A program made the position numbers and the translations under genes. DNA of 64,000 nucleotides, taken from Telluribacter roseus. Its GTDB lineage: Bacteria > Bacteroidota > Bacteroidia > Cytophagales > Spirosomataceae. Positions 44,001-51,525 of this stretch are shown here, in pieces (position 1 is the first letter of the stretch; the number at the start of each line of letters is the position of its first letter). The DNA lies in contig NZ_JAFEUV020000007.1 in the NCBI RefSeq assembly GCF_017355915.2, forward strand, positions 248,001 through 312,000, in the 5' to 3' direction. The notes beneath the pieces were generated by a model, which saw nothing but the letters and a program-made list of their open reading frames with translations, searched no databases and had not been told where the DNA came from.

Positions 44001-44345
44001 AATAGTGAGATTTTTCGTATCCGTAACGGTAACTTCCTGAGCCGTATAACCTACAAAAGAAAATACTAAAGTTGCTCCTATTTCTGTTTCCAGTGAAAAG
44101 GTGCCCTCTACATCCGTAACGGTACCTTTATTACGTCCTTTTTCCAGAACCGTTACTCCCAGGAGTGGCTCCCCACTTTCATCCACTACTTTGCCCGTCA
44201 CTCTGACGACAGCCTTCTGCGGAGTACTCTTTCCTACGAGGTGAGGGAATCCTTTCATCGGCACAGCATAACTTCGGCCGGCTGACCCTACCAGGAGTGC
44301 CCCTGCCAGCGCGATGGGAATGATTGGTAAAAATTGTTTTTTCAT
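41007..44345 (-). CDS. SusC/RagA-type TonB-linked outer membrane protein
   Basis: A 1112-residue SusC homologue with a signal peptide (MKKQFLPIIPIALAGALLVG), the carboxypeptidase-regulatory-like domain (RVTGKVVDESGEPLLGVTV, about 47-120), TonB box and plug (LNEVVAVGYQTLRKSDLTGAV) and a full barrel ending ARAYTVGARVTF. A predicted promoter lies at 44441-44468, so the susCD pair can be transcribed apart from the upstream genes on the same strand. An 11-bp palindrome GACGTAACGTC lies at 44349-44359, immediately before the start codon. No STN domain is present. Confidence 0.96.
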   Translation of the reverse strand: MKKQFLPIIPIALAGALLVGSAGRSYAVPMKGFPHLVGKSTPQKAVVRVTGKVVDESGEPLLGVTVLEKGRNKGTVTDVEGTFSLETEIGATLVFSFVGYTAQEVTVTDTKNLTITLRQDALMLNEVVAVGYQTLRKSDLTGAVASVKAKELNLTAPTVGQALVGKVAGVQISQVSGAPYVSTKIRVRGVGSVNASSDPLYVIDGYPAGNDVFINPNDIESIDILKDAASAAIYGSRAAGGVVLITTKRGKEGKGRLEYDYQFGVNQLSKKVDLLNSTEFTQLLIDARNGTYRDLMVNSGKSWSDEMYSHDNATRIRNVGNAGSVSIPTDLYDLATQSMIQPKYNTDWQDELYQNALVQRHNVSFTGGKNGVRYALSGGYLDQPGIILSTGHKRVNFRSNLDAELTRKLKVGANVAVTSNTNREVQEGRFHQGPILGALIYMPIFRAYNEDGSLAKNEAAALSSGFGYQSIENPVALATETHINRRGLRGTYNGFATYEIIRDLTFKVNLGMQTYNEKYEFYKPTSLSSGANPPGSPQAIAAAYAESQMLTQMDQLAEFTLNYRKQFGKHSLDGLAGYTAQKNIRDVVAVRGNGFQNDRIEEITAKGADATNFSMLSGTGKTEWSLLSYLARAVYNYDNRYYLTASFRTDGSSRFGPNNRWGSFPSVSAGWNISNESFYGDWLGAASTLKLRGSWGLSGNNNIGNYNFLQTMATPGGVVFGNGTVHTAMWAEGIKDLNLGWETTSQFNVGADLGLFNDRLSIIANYYHSRSYNLLFNQPLSAISGTSTILTNLRNSKVENKGFEIQADARVLSGRDFNLNLSGNISVNRNKVLDMGGASTIITNGAERSYLTHITTEGQPIGMFYGFKVKGMVRQSDMENLAIDDANYNAATQSFPEGYVLKGPARSTASSNPLRPGDLYFEDVNGDGVVNDADKAVIGNPHPKFTFGFNITASYRNFDFTSSFNGTYGNKVLDGQDYYLFNMEASGNQYSKVLNRYRSETEPGDGVVYRAARGGTQSNSTRLSTFYVRDGSFLRCTNLTLGYNVPAISALTHNAISNLRLFVSADNAFTLTKYLGYNPEVDYNNGSNLTPGVDYGKYPLARAYTVGARVTF

Positions 44346-44440
44346 ACTGACGTAACGTCTTTAAAAAATGGTACTGAAGCAATAAAAAAATACATCCGGA
44401 CTTGTTTCTGGTGCTTTGTCAAAAAGCCCTTGGCAAGCCA

Positions 44441-44468
44441 CAAATGTATTTCCTCAATGTTACCCCAA
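44441..44468 (-). promoter_or_regulatory. Bacteroidota-type promoter upstream of third SusC
   Basis: On the minus strand TTG (44466-44468), a 17-nt spacer and TACATTTG (44441-44448), an exact TAnnTTTG. It lies 96 bp upstream of the SusC start codon. Confidence 0.6.
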
Positions 44469-44513
44469 TGGGTAGGGTTTATTACCAGAATATGATGTTT
44501 TGAAGGAAGGGGG

Positions 44514-45392
44514 TTAGAGTTGAAGATTCAGGAAATGTACGTTTTCTTTGCGGGAAGAGGTCACGGCCATACCTTTTTGTCCCCCTTCCAACAGCGTAAA
44601 GCCTTCCAGTTCATCGGCTTTGTCAAAATCCTGGATGCCGAGTACATGCTGCTGACCACTACGTAACGATTTGTTTAAATCCAGAAAAGTGAGTCGCCAT
44701 CTCCGCCCTTCAATTTGATTCTGGATGAGCACTAGTATTCCCTTCTCCGGTATCCAGTGGAGGTTCTGTACCCAGGGGCCGCAGGAGAACTTTTTGTATA
44801 GTACACCGGGTTCAGAGGTTTTTTCGGCCGTTTTCAACCTTTCAGGATCATATAGCCTTACCTCATTCCGTTTGTCGCCATAGTCGGCGGTGGCTACGTA
44901 CCATTTTCCCTCGTACTGTACGTACTCCGGGCAGGTACCCTGTATACAGGCGTCATCCTCAATGGTTCGGATCAGGTTGCCATCCAGTGTTTTGTTCTTC
45001 CTCAGCCCCTCCCAGTCTACGTGGTAGATCAGGGCCTTCCACAAGGTACCTTCCTTGTTGAGTCGGATGCTGTTGCCGATGAATACGGGACCATCGCCAC
45101 GGTAGGCAATACCCGTAGGATGATTGATCACATCTTTCCCCTCCATAGTCAGGCGATACTCCTGCCCCGTATAATTCAGCGAATCAGGAGTCAGTTTATA
45201 CTCACGAATCATTCCTACTTCACGGTCTCCGTAGAGGAATAGCTTGTTCTGGAAGTAGCTCACTCCCTGGCAGGCTCCCAGAGAGTCTACTGACAGCGAT
45301 TTATGTATGGTTGCTTTAAAAGGAAGCTGTGAACTAACAGCCAGCAGGCCAAGTATGGCGGGTACCAGTGCCCCTTTGAGTAGTTGTTTCAT
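44514..45392 (-). CDS. Secreted beta-propeller-like protein, unknown function
   Basis: A 292-residue exported protein. The ATG at 45392 (MKQLLKGALVPAILGLLAV) gives a signal peptide and places the start 4 bp after the stop of the YdcF-like gene; the longer open frame upstream overlaps that gene and is unlikely. Repeating segments such as CQGVSYFQNKLFLYGDREVGMIREYKL, split between strands, and PEYVQYEGKWYVATADYG, LHWIPEKGILVLIQNQ and GQKGMAVTSSRKENVHFL resemble a propeller fold. I do not recognise a named family. Its close linkage to the YdcF-like gene suggests a shared process. Confidence 0.75.
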   Translation of the reverse strand: MKQLLKGALVPAILGLLAVSSQLPFKATIHKSLSVDSLGACQGVSYFQNKLFLYGDREVGMIREYKLTPDSLNYTGQEYRLTMEGKDVINHPTGIAYRGDGPVFIGNSIRLNKEGTLWKALIYHVDWEGLRKNKTLDGNLIRTIEDDACIQGTCPEYVQYEGKWYVATADYGDKRNEVRLYDPERLKTAEKTSEPGVLYKKFSCGPWVQNLHWIPEKGILVLIQNQIEGRRWRLTFLDLNKSLRSGQQHVLGIQDFDKADELEGFTLLEGGQKGMAVTSSRKENVHFLNLQL

Positions 45393-45396
45393 GTGG

Positions 45397-46656
45397 CTAG
45401 GGGTCAAGGGGTTCGTCATTGTCAATCTGTAAGGCATCCAGTACGGGATAGAATTCAAAGTCAGTATCGCTGAGCCGGTTTCCCAGGCGGTAAGGGATGT
45501 GGCCGATCTCCTTAAGGCACCGCTGCTCAAAAAGATCCCTGGTGATGTAGTAGCTCTGTTGACGCATGGTGGAGACCAGGCACGGCTTATCTACCGGCAT
45601 GCCTGCGCGGTACAGCAGGCGTACACAGTTACGTAGGTTGGTGGTGGTATGGCGGGCGTGCGGGTCCATGATGATGGCATGTTCGGGTACTTTCAGCTCG
45701 TTGATGAGGTACTTCTTCATTTCGTAAGCCTCGCTGTATTTGGTCTTGTAGGGATGTACCCGCCCTCCCGAGACCACAATAAACGGAGCCACTCCATCGA
45801 AGTACCGGAGTGCGCCTACACGGCACCGGAGCTTACCGCCCGGGCTTAGTGCTTCGTCGGGATTGGAGGGACCAGCCCCCGGTATCAGTATGAGCGAGTA
45901 CGTGTAGGTTTTCCAGTCTACCTTTCTGGCTTTGCTGAAAGCAGCCCCATTCACCGTTGTTTCCATGGGTTCATAGTCGGCGGCTTCGCTGCGGTCATTC
46001 ACTTCCAGGATGCGGAGGGCAAAGGCCAGCGAAGGACGAAAAAATAGTGCCCCCTTTTCCTCCTGTCGGACCATCTCGGTGACGTCCCAAACCAGGGTGC
46101 TAAAGCTCTTCGAATGTACCTTGAATGCGATGGAGTCAATGGCGGGATAGTTGGGCTTTTTGCCCTCGGCATATACTTCCAGTATGTGATTGACGGCATT
46201 GGCATCCTGCTCCCAGGCTTTGATCAGCAGCTCTTCGGCTGGCAAAGCCTTTGCGTGCAGGATATAGGTACCCGAAGGGATCAGGTGCTGCCCGACCAGT
46301 GTACCCAGTTCGTTGGTGGGGGCGTACAGGGTGGAGAGGCGTTCACTGACCAGCTGGATTTCCTCGGGTGTAAACTTCATTGGGGCCGTGTAGCAGGGAA
46401 CTTGGTTGCCGCAGTCCTTTAATGCGCGGGACAGGTGTTCCTTCTTGGTTTCTGCCAGCTTCTTTAGTACCTCATCCTTTTCAAGCAGCCTTCTGACATC
46501 AGGCAGCTGCTCCATCAGGGTGAGCAGGTAGACATTTTTGCTCTGGATGATCGAATTTCCTCTGAGTAGTTTGTAGGCTGGATCCGGACCTTTGGTTTGG
46601 GAATAGGAAAGGAAAGGGAGAAATAGGAGAAATAGTACTCTTACAACCAGATGCAT
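45397..46656 (-). CDS. YdcF/SanA-like (DUF218) exported protein
   Basis: A 419-residue protein with a signal peptide from the ATG at 46656 (MHLVVRVLFLLFLPFLSYSQ). The first 200 residues are helical and unassigned. The C-terminal region (about 235-400) is a DUF218/YdcF domain: YSLILIPGAGPSNPDEALSPGG, VVSGGRVHPYKTKYSEAYEMKKYL, VPEHAIIMDPHARHTTTNLRN and VSTMRQQSYYITRDLF. DUF218 proteins such as SanA and ElyC are linked to envelope integrity and peptidoglycan-lipid metabolism; enzymatic activity is poorly known. The N-terminal extension is unusual compared with the compact E. coli proteins. It is coupled to the propeller-like gene. Confidence 0.82.
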   Translation of the reverse strand: MHLVVRVLFLLFLPFLSYSQTKGPDPAYKLLRGNSIIQSKNVYLLTLMEQLPDVRRLLEKDEVLKKLAETKKEHLSRALKDCGNQVPCYTAPMKFTPEEIQLVSERLSTLYAPTNELGTLVGQHLIPSGTYILHAKALPAEELLIKAWEQDANAVNHILEVYAEGKKPNYPAIDSIAFKVHSKSFSTLVWDVTEMVRQEEKGALFFRPSLAFALRILEVNDRSEAADYEPMETTVNGAAFSKARKVDWKTYTYSLILIPGAGPSNPDEALSPGGKLRCRVGALRYFDGVAPFIVVSGGRVHPYKTKYSEAYEMKKYLINELKVPEHAIIMDPHARHTTTNLRNCVRLLYRAGMPVDKPCLVSTMRQQSYYITRDLFEQRCLKEIGHIPYRLGNRLSDTDFEFYPVLDALQIDNDEPLDP

Positions 46657-46764
46657 TAGATTAGGATAAATAGTTAACTGAAACCCCAAAGGAATAGTCA
46701 GCGTATTATTCCAGTATTATGCCTGGATGAAGAATTTGGGAAGGTATGAGTGGGAAGAGAATTC

Positions 46765-46820
46765 AAAAAAGAATGCAACCGGGATAGCTGCTTATGTATC
46801 ACCAGCTATCCCGGTTGCAT
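46765..46820 (-). terminator. Rho-independent terminator after amidohydrolase gene
   Basis: Perfect 18-bp arms ATGCAACCGGGATAGCTG (46773-46790) and CAGCTATCCCGGTTGCAT (46803-46820), loop 12 nt. On the minus strand TCTTTTTTGAA follows. It lies 17 bp after the amidohydrolase stop and separates it from the YdcF-like gene. Confidence 0.85.
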
Positions 46821-46836
46821 AGGGGTACAAACCTAT

Positions 46837-47823
46837 CTATTGAAATTTACTGGCATCCAGGCGGAAGAAGCGGACGGCATTGTTAAAGAGGATGTCACGC
46901 TTCTGCTCGAACGAAAGATAATCAGCATTTTCAATGATGCCAATGGAAGTCTCGATGAGCTTAGGCCAGATCATCAGATCCGTGCCGTACAGGATACGCT
47001 TCCCAAAACCCGCCTGCACCAGGCGCTTGATGTACGCGTGGATTTCCGCCTGCGGGTAGCTCCAGATAAATCCTGCCAGATCCACGTATACGTACGCATT
47101 GGCTCCCATCAGCGCAATCATTTCATCGGCCATGGGGTAGCCGGCGTGCATAACCCATATCTTCATCTTGGGGTGACGCGCCAGTACATCCTCCAGAAGG
47201 AAGGGCCTTCCCAGCGAAGCCCGGTACTTGGGCTGCGTCAGGTTCGCCATTCCGTTACCACCCGTTCCCATATGGATACCCACGGGAATGTTGAGCTTCT
47301 CTGCGGCGGCAAAATAGGCATCCAGTGACATATCGCTGGGGGACATACCCTGGTATTGCGGCGCTACCTCGGCCATGACCTGATAAAAGCCTGACGATAG
47401 GGAGTCGGTAAAGGCTTTCACAGTCATGTCGCTGGGTGAGCTGACACCAATACCGGCGATTACCCGGTTGGGAGCGGCCTTTTTCCACTTGTGCAGGATC
47501 TCAGCATCTCCATAGGCTACGATGGTCATGTTGAGGCGTTCCATGGTGTTCAGCAGGGCCGTCTGCATTTCCTGATCCGTCTTAGCCGGCTGTAGGGGAT
47601 CCACACAGTCCTGGCTCAGAAAAGAAGGGGCGGCTCCATTGGGATCACCACCCGGCATATCCCTCAGAAACCAGGGGCACAGTTCCATGGAAAAGTTTGG
47701 ATTCACCTTCATCGCGTGTACGTGTACATCAATAATGGGTAACCGCTTTTTGGCTGGCGCCGTTTGTGACTGGGCCAGAAATGGGGCAAGCAGACAGACC
47801 AGCAGTAGGTAGTAGTTTCTCAT
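46837..47823 (-). CDS. Amidohydrolase family (amidohydrolase_2) exported protein
   Basis: A 328-residue TIM-barrel metal-dependent hydrolase. The ATG at 47823 gives a signal peptide (MRNYYLLLVCLLAPFLAQSQ). The metal site starts with LPIIDVHVHAMK (HxH), continues with IPVGIHMGTG and KIWVMHAGYPM, and ends with ILYGTDLMIWP (Asp). This order fits the amidohydrolase_2 group, which includes decarboxylases and lactonases such as those for 2-pyrone-4,6-dicarboxylate or sugar lactones. Export is unusual for decarboxylases and more consistent with a hydrolase or lactonase. It is transcribed alone, divergent from the MFS gene. Confidence 0.85.
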   Translation of the reverse strand: MRNYYLLLVCLLAPFLAQSQTAPAKKRLPIIDVHVHAMKVNPNFSMELCPWFLRDMPGGDPNGAAPSFLSQDCVDPLQPAKTDQEMQTALLNTMERLNMTIVAYGDAEILHKWKKAAPNRVIAGIGVSSPSDMTVKAFTDSLSSGFYQVMAEVAPQYQGMSPSDMSLDAYFAAAEKLNIPVGIHMGTGGNGMANLTQPKYRASLGRPFLLEDVLARHPKMKIWVMHAGYPMADEMIALMGANAYVYVDLAGFIWSYPQAEIHAYIKRLVQAGFGKRILYGTDLMIWPKLIETSIGIIENADYLSFEQKRDILFNNAVRFFRLDASKFQ

Positions 47824-48199
47824 AGAGAATGGAATAGAATTTGGTATAAGTGTTATCTTTATGTTAAAAGTACACAATTATTCTACTTTACTATTTTCTG
47901 GAAAATAATTTATACACTTCAGGTACATCCTAAGGCTTCTACATAGTCTGGTAACACAGCAGGCGCCTGCTTCCCGATCCACCAAAATAGATACCTGCAT
48001 CCGGTGCTGAATTACTATTGGAACGGCTTTTCGCAGTTCCCAAATCTCAGCTTCCCTACCGCATAGTAAATACCTGTTCACCTGAGCTTTTGGCTAATGC
48101 TGCCGACTGCCGCCCCTGGTAGCAGGGTCAGCTTCCTATGCGCATTCAGTGCCTTTTCTACCCGTACATCACAATTTCACTTCAGCCCATTCAACCCTT
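47824..48199. other. Divergent promoter region (amidohydrolase / MFS)
   Basis: A 376-bp gap between divergent starts. A TAAAAGTA at 47863-47870 is a one-mismatch minus-strand -7 element, but no spaced -33 TTG is seen. I found no convincing gene; the frame open upstream of the MFS start lacks conservation signals. Confidence 0.45.
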
Positions 48200-49531
48200 A
48201 TGAAACAAACGAGTAGCAGTAGCAAAAGAACCCGCGTACGGTACAGTATGCTGGCTCTTGTATTTATCAATGTGGTCATCAACTACCTCGACCGCAGCAA
48301 CATATCTGTCGCCGGAGCCGCGCTTGGGAAAGATCTGGAGCTGTCGCCGGTACAACTGGGCTTGATCTTCTCCGCCTTCGGCTGGACCTACGCCTTTCTG
48401 CAGATACCGGGAGGATTGGTGGCTGATCGGTTCGGGCCCCGTATTCTGTACGGATTTTGCCTGGTTACCTGGTCACTGGCTACGCTGTTTCAGGGATTTG
48501 TCAGCAGCTTTGCCGGGCTATTTGCCCTACGCCTGGCAACAGGTGCTTTTGAGGCACCTTCTTATCCTATTAACAACCGCATTGTCACCAGCTGGTTTCC
48601 CCAGCAGGAAAGAGCCTCGGCCATTGCCATGTACGTGTCGGGGCAATTCATCGGCCTGGCTTTTCTGACTCCCATTCTGATGACCATCCAGTACCATTTC
48701 GGATGGAAAGGGTTGTTTGTAATTACAGGTCTTGTGGGGCTGGTATGGGGAGTAGTCTGGTACATCCTGTACCGGGACCCCCTTGACTCCAAAAATGTAA
48801 ACGAGGCTGAACTAAACTACATTGAAGAGGGAGGCGGACACTTCCGGAACGAAATCGGTAGGGGGAGCCAGGCCTCGGTGTGGCAGTGGAGCAACCTCAA
48901 GCAGGTGTTCTCCCGCCGGACCCTGTGGGGCGTCTACATAGGACAGTTTGCGGTTAATGCTACCCTCTGGTTTTTTCTAACGTGGTTTCCCACCTACCTG
49001 GTGCAGTACCGGGGATTAGACTTTATTAAGTCGGGGTACCTGGCTTCGGTGCCTTTTCTGGCCGCCTGCGCTGGCTTGCTTCTGTCTGGTTTTGTTTCGG
49101 ACTACCTCGTCCAAAAGGGCCGGTCAGCCGGTATGGCCCGCAAGGTACCGATCATCATCGGCTTGCTGATCTCGGTAAGTATAGTAGGGGCTAACTACAG
49201 TAATGATACCGCTTCCATCATCTTCTTCATGGCCCTGTCATTCTTTGGAGCGGGTATGGCGCTGATCTCCTGGATATTCGTATCCCTTCTTTCCCCCAAG
49301 CACCTGATCGGCCTTACCGGGGGAGTCTTTAACTTCATGGGTAATCTGGCTTCCATTGTCGTTCCCATTGCAATCGGGTTTCTGGCGCAGGACGGAGATT
49401 TCAAACCAGCCCTTCTATTCATCGGAGCTCTGGGATTGGTAGGCGCCTGCTCGTATATATTCCTGGTGGGAGATATTGACAAGGGAAGGGCTAGCGAAGA
49501 GAAGAAGGACGTAGTACTCGAAACCGCCTGA
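48200..49531 (+). CDS. MFS transporter, anion:cation symporter family
   Basis: A 443-residue inner-membrane transporter with 12 predicted helices. The ATG at 48200 (MKQTSSSSKRTRVRYSMLAL) gives a basic cytoplasmic tail before helix 1. YLDRSNISVAGAALGKDL, GGLVADRFGPRILYG and FEAPSYPINNRIVTSWFPQQERA mark the ACS branch (hexuronate, glucarate or phthalate symporters). It is divergent from the amidohydrolase gene, so transport and hydrolysis of one organic anion is plausible. It is followed by a GC-rich hairpin. Confidence 0.9.
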   Translation: MKQTSSSSKRTRVRYSMLALVFINVVINYLDRSNISVAGAALGKDLELSPVQLGLIFSAFGWTYAFLQIPGGLVADRFGPRILYGFCLVTWSLATLFQGFVSSFAGLFALRLATGAFEAPSYPINNRIVTSWFPQQERASAIAMYVSGQFIGLAFLTPILMTIQYHFGWKGLFVITGLVGLVWGVVWYILYRDPLDSKNVNEAELNYIEEGGGHFRNEIGRGSQASVWQWSNLKQVFSRRTLWGVYIGQFAVNATLWFFLTWFPTYLVQYRGLDFIKSGYLASVPFLAACAGLLLSGFVSDYLVQKGRSAGMARKVPIIIGLLISVSIVGANYSNDTASIIFFMALSFFGAGMALISWIFVSLLSPKHLIGLTGGVFNFMGNLASIVVPIAIGFLAQDGDFKPALLFIGALGLVGACSYIFLVGDIDKGRASEEKKDVVLETA

Positions 49532-49560
49532 TCCGTACTGTGTAAATAAACTGTTGGTAC

Positions 49561-49594
49561 CAGCCCCTGCTCCGATCCATAGGAGCAGGGGCTG
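49561..49594 (+). terminator. GC-rich stem-loop after MFS gene
   Basis: Perfect 13-bp arms CAGCCCCTGCTCC (49561-49573) and GGAGCAGGGGCTG (49582-49594), loop 8 nt, 29 bp after the stop. No T tract follows. Confidence 0.75.
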
Positions 49595-49597
49595 ATG

Positions 49598-49801
49598 CTA
49601 TTCATGGCCTCGTTGCCGATTTACCTTTTTCGACCGTTGCCCGTACAGCCGGTTCCACACAGAGTTGCCTCGATCGATAGCCCCATCCTGGTTTGAATGA
49701 AAAATAATAGAGTGGGTTTCATCAGGATTCACTACCGTGGAGGTAGTACCATTATGAAAGGCCGTCGAGTGAGTACTTTCAGACCTTTTACTCTTACCCA
49801 A
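49598..49801 (-). CDS. Possible small hypothetical protein
   Basis: A 67-residue minus-strand frame from a TTG. It is hydrophilic (THSTAFHNGTTSTVV, then DETHSIIFHSNQDGAIDRG and NRLYGQRSKKVNRQRGHE) and does not oppose a larger gene, which is the main reason to list it. There is no recognisable domain, no ATG and no clear promoter. It may be spurious. Confidence 0.3.
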   Translation of the reverse strand: MGKSKRSESTHSTAFHNGTTSTVVNPDETHSIIFHSNQDGAIDRGNSVWNRLYGQRSKKVNRQRGHE

Positions 49802-49947
49802 TTTACAAAAGGCTTATTGTTTCTGAAATAGGTCCCATGACTTTTTCTTTTACAGGCTGCCCGTGAGCAACTGCATCTTTTACCCAATATACTCCCACTC
49901 TGGCTTTACCTATGCTGTACTATTTGGTTAAAGCCAAGTTTGTCAGT

Positions 49948-49991
49948 AAATTTGGCCATAAGTAGTAAACTAACTATACTTATGGCCAAAT
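49948..49991. repeat. Perfect 16-bp inverted repeat upstream of the AAA ATPase
   Basis: AATTTGGCCATAAGTA (49948-49963) and TACTTATGGCCAAATT (49976-49991) are exact reverse complements with a 12-nt spacer. The second arm ends 13 bp before the ATPase ATG. It has no T tract and lies in the leader, so it may be an operator or a recognition site of the ATPase/nuclease-like protein. Confidence 0.8.
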
Positions 49992-50004
49992 TCCGCAGTA
50001 GTAT

Positions 50005-51429
50005 ATGAAGAAACTTATAGGAAGGCAGCAGGAACTGGATACTTTACAGGCTGTGCTGCATTCGGATAAATCCGAGTTTGTGGCTGTATATGGCCGCCGG
50101 CGGGTTGGGAAAACGTTTCTTATCCGGCATGCTTTCAGGGGTAAGTTTGCATTTGAAGCCACCGGACTGGCCAATGCTACCCTGAGCCAGCAACTTACCA
50201 ACTTCTGCCTAGCGCTCCAGAAAGCCGACAGTAGCACTACCTACGCCCCGGCGGGTTCCTGGCTGGAGGCTTTTCAACAGCTCATTGCCTACCTGGAACG
50301 GCTGGATACGCCCCGAAAGGTGCTATTCATTGATGAGTTGCCCTGGTTTGATACCCACGGGTCGGGCTTTGTGCAGGCGCTGGAGCATTTCTGGAATAGC
50401 TGGGCTTCCGCCCGTACTGATATCGTGCTGGTCACCTGCGGCTCGGCGGCGTCCTGGATGCTGCATACCCTAATCAATAGCAGGGGCGGCCTGCATAACC
50501 GGATAACCAAGCGGATCAAGGTAGTACCCTTTACCCTGCACGAATGCGAGCAGTTGCTGCAGTCCAGACACTCAGTGCTGGACCGGTACCAGATCATCCA
50601 GCTGTACATGGTACTGGGTGGCGTACCCTACTACTGGGAGGAAATAGATACCGGTCAAAGTGCCATGCAGAACATTGAACGCATCACCTTTTCGGAAAAC
50701 GGACTCCTGCGCAATGAGTTTACCAACCTGTACCGGTCCCTTTTTAAGAACTACGAGCGGCACCTTAGCATCGTGAAGGCGTTGGCGATGAAGGCCAAAG
50801 GGCTAACGCGGGATGAGATTATCCGGGCTGCGAAACTGACCAGTGCCGGAAGTACTACCCGCCTGCTCGATGAGCTGGAAGAAAGCGGCTTCATCAGAAA
50901 GTACAGCCCCTATGGTAAAAAATCGCGTAACAGCCTGTACCAGCTGGTGGACTTTTACACCTTGTTTTACCTCCGGTTTATACAGGATACTTCCCTGAAC
51001 GAGCAGTACAACTGGATATCCATGCTGGATACGCCAAAGTACCGGGCCTGGTCGGGCTATGCCTTTGAGCAGGTTTGCCTGTGGCACCTCCCCCAGATCA
51101 AGCAGGCCCTGGGCATCAGCGGCGTACAGACCACCACCTCTTCCTGGCGGAGTACGAGTGCAGAAGGTGGCGCCCAGATCGACCTGGTAATAGACCGGCG
51201 GGATCAGGTGATCAACCTATGTGAAATGAAATTCTCCATCAGTCCCTTTGTCATCGACAAGAAATACAGCGCCGAGCTGCGCAACAAAATAGGCGCGTTC
51301 AAAGCGGAAACCGGTACCCGTAAATCCGTATTTCTGACAATGATTACCACCTTCGGCCTGAAAGCCAATCCCCACTCTACGGGACTGGTCCAGAATGACC
51401 TGACCATGGATGCACTTTTTGTGAGCTAA
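50005..51429 (+). CDS. AAA ATPase with C-terminal DUF234 nuclease-like domain
   Basis: A 474-residue cytoplasmic ATPase of the archaeal-ATPase type (pfam01637-like). Walker A is YGRRRVGKTFL (residues 29-39) and Walker B is KVLFIDELPWFD. VTCGSAASWML and ITKRIKVVPFT follow as sensor regions. A winged-helix region (about 255-310: LTRDEIIRAAKLTSAGSTTRLLDEL) precedes the DUF234 region (GYAFEQVCLWHLPQIKQALGI), which ends with GGAQIDLVIDRRDQVINLCEMKFS, an ID-x-EMK arrangement resembling a PD-(D/E)XK nuclease core. Such genes are widespread and often solitary; their role is unknown. It stands alone between convergent or unrelated genes, with a large inverted repeat just upstream. Confidence 0.88.
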   Translation: MKKLIGRQQELDTLQAVLHSDKSEFVAVYGRRRVGKTFLIRHAFRGKFAFEATGLANATLSQQLTNFCLALQKADSSTTYAPAGSWLEAFQQLIAYLERLDTPRKVLFIDELPWFDTHGSGFVQALEHFWNSWASARTDIVLVTCGSAASWMLHTLINSRGGLHNRITKRIKVVPFTLHECEQLLQSRHSVLDRYQIIQLYMVLGGVPYYWEEIDTGQSAMQNIERITFSENGLLRNEFTNLYRSLFKNYERHLSIVKALAMKAKGLTRDEIIRAAKLTSAGSTTRLLDELEESGFIRKYSPYGKKSRNSLYQLVDFYTLFYLRFIQDTSLNEQYNWISMLDTPKYRAWSGYAFEQVCLWHLPQIKQALGISGVQTTTSSWRSTSAEGGAQIDLVIDRRDQVINLCEMKFSISPFVIDKKYSAELRNKIGAFKAETGTRKSVFLTMITTFGLKANPHSTGLVQNDLTMDALFVS

Positions 51430-51457
51430 GCCTGGATGAGGAGGTACTTGAAAAATT

Positions 51458-51486
51458 AGGGAGAAAGCCATTACGACTTTCTCCCT
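51458..51486. terminator. Bidirectional terminator between ATPase and oxidoreductase genes
   Basis: Perfect 10-bp arms AGGGAGAAAG (51458-51467) and CTTTCTCCCT (51477-51486), loop 9 nt. On the minus strand AATTTTT follows. The two flanking genes converge here. Confidence 0.75.
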
Positions 51487-51525
51487 GACAGAATGAAGAC
51501 TTGTAAGCAGTACCTGGCAACGTTA

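Larger units (their letters stand above)
49532..50004. other. Intergenic region before the ATPase
   Basis: A 473-bp gap holding the terminator at 49561-49594, one possible small minus-strand gene at 49598-49801 and the inverted repeat at 49948-49991. Confidence 0.6.
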
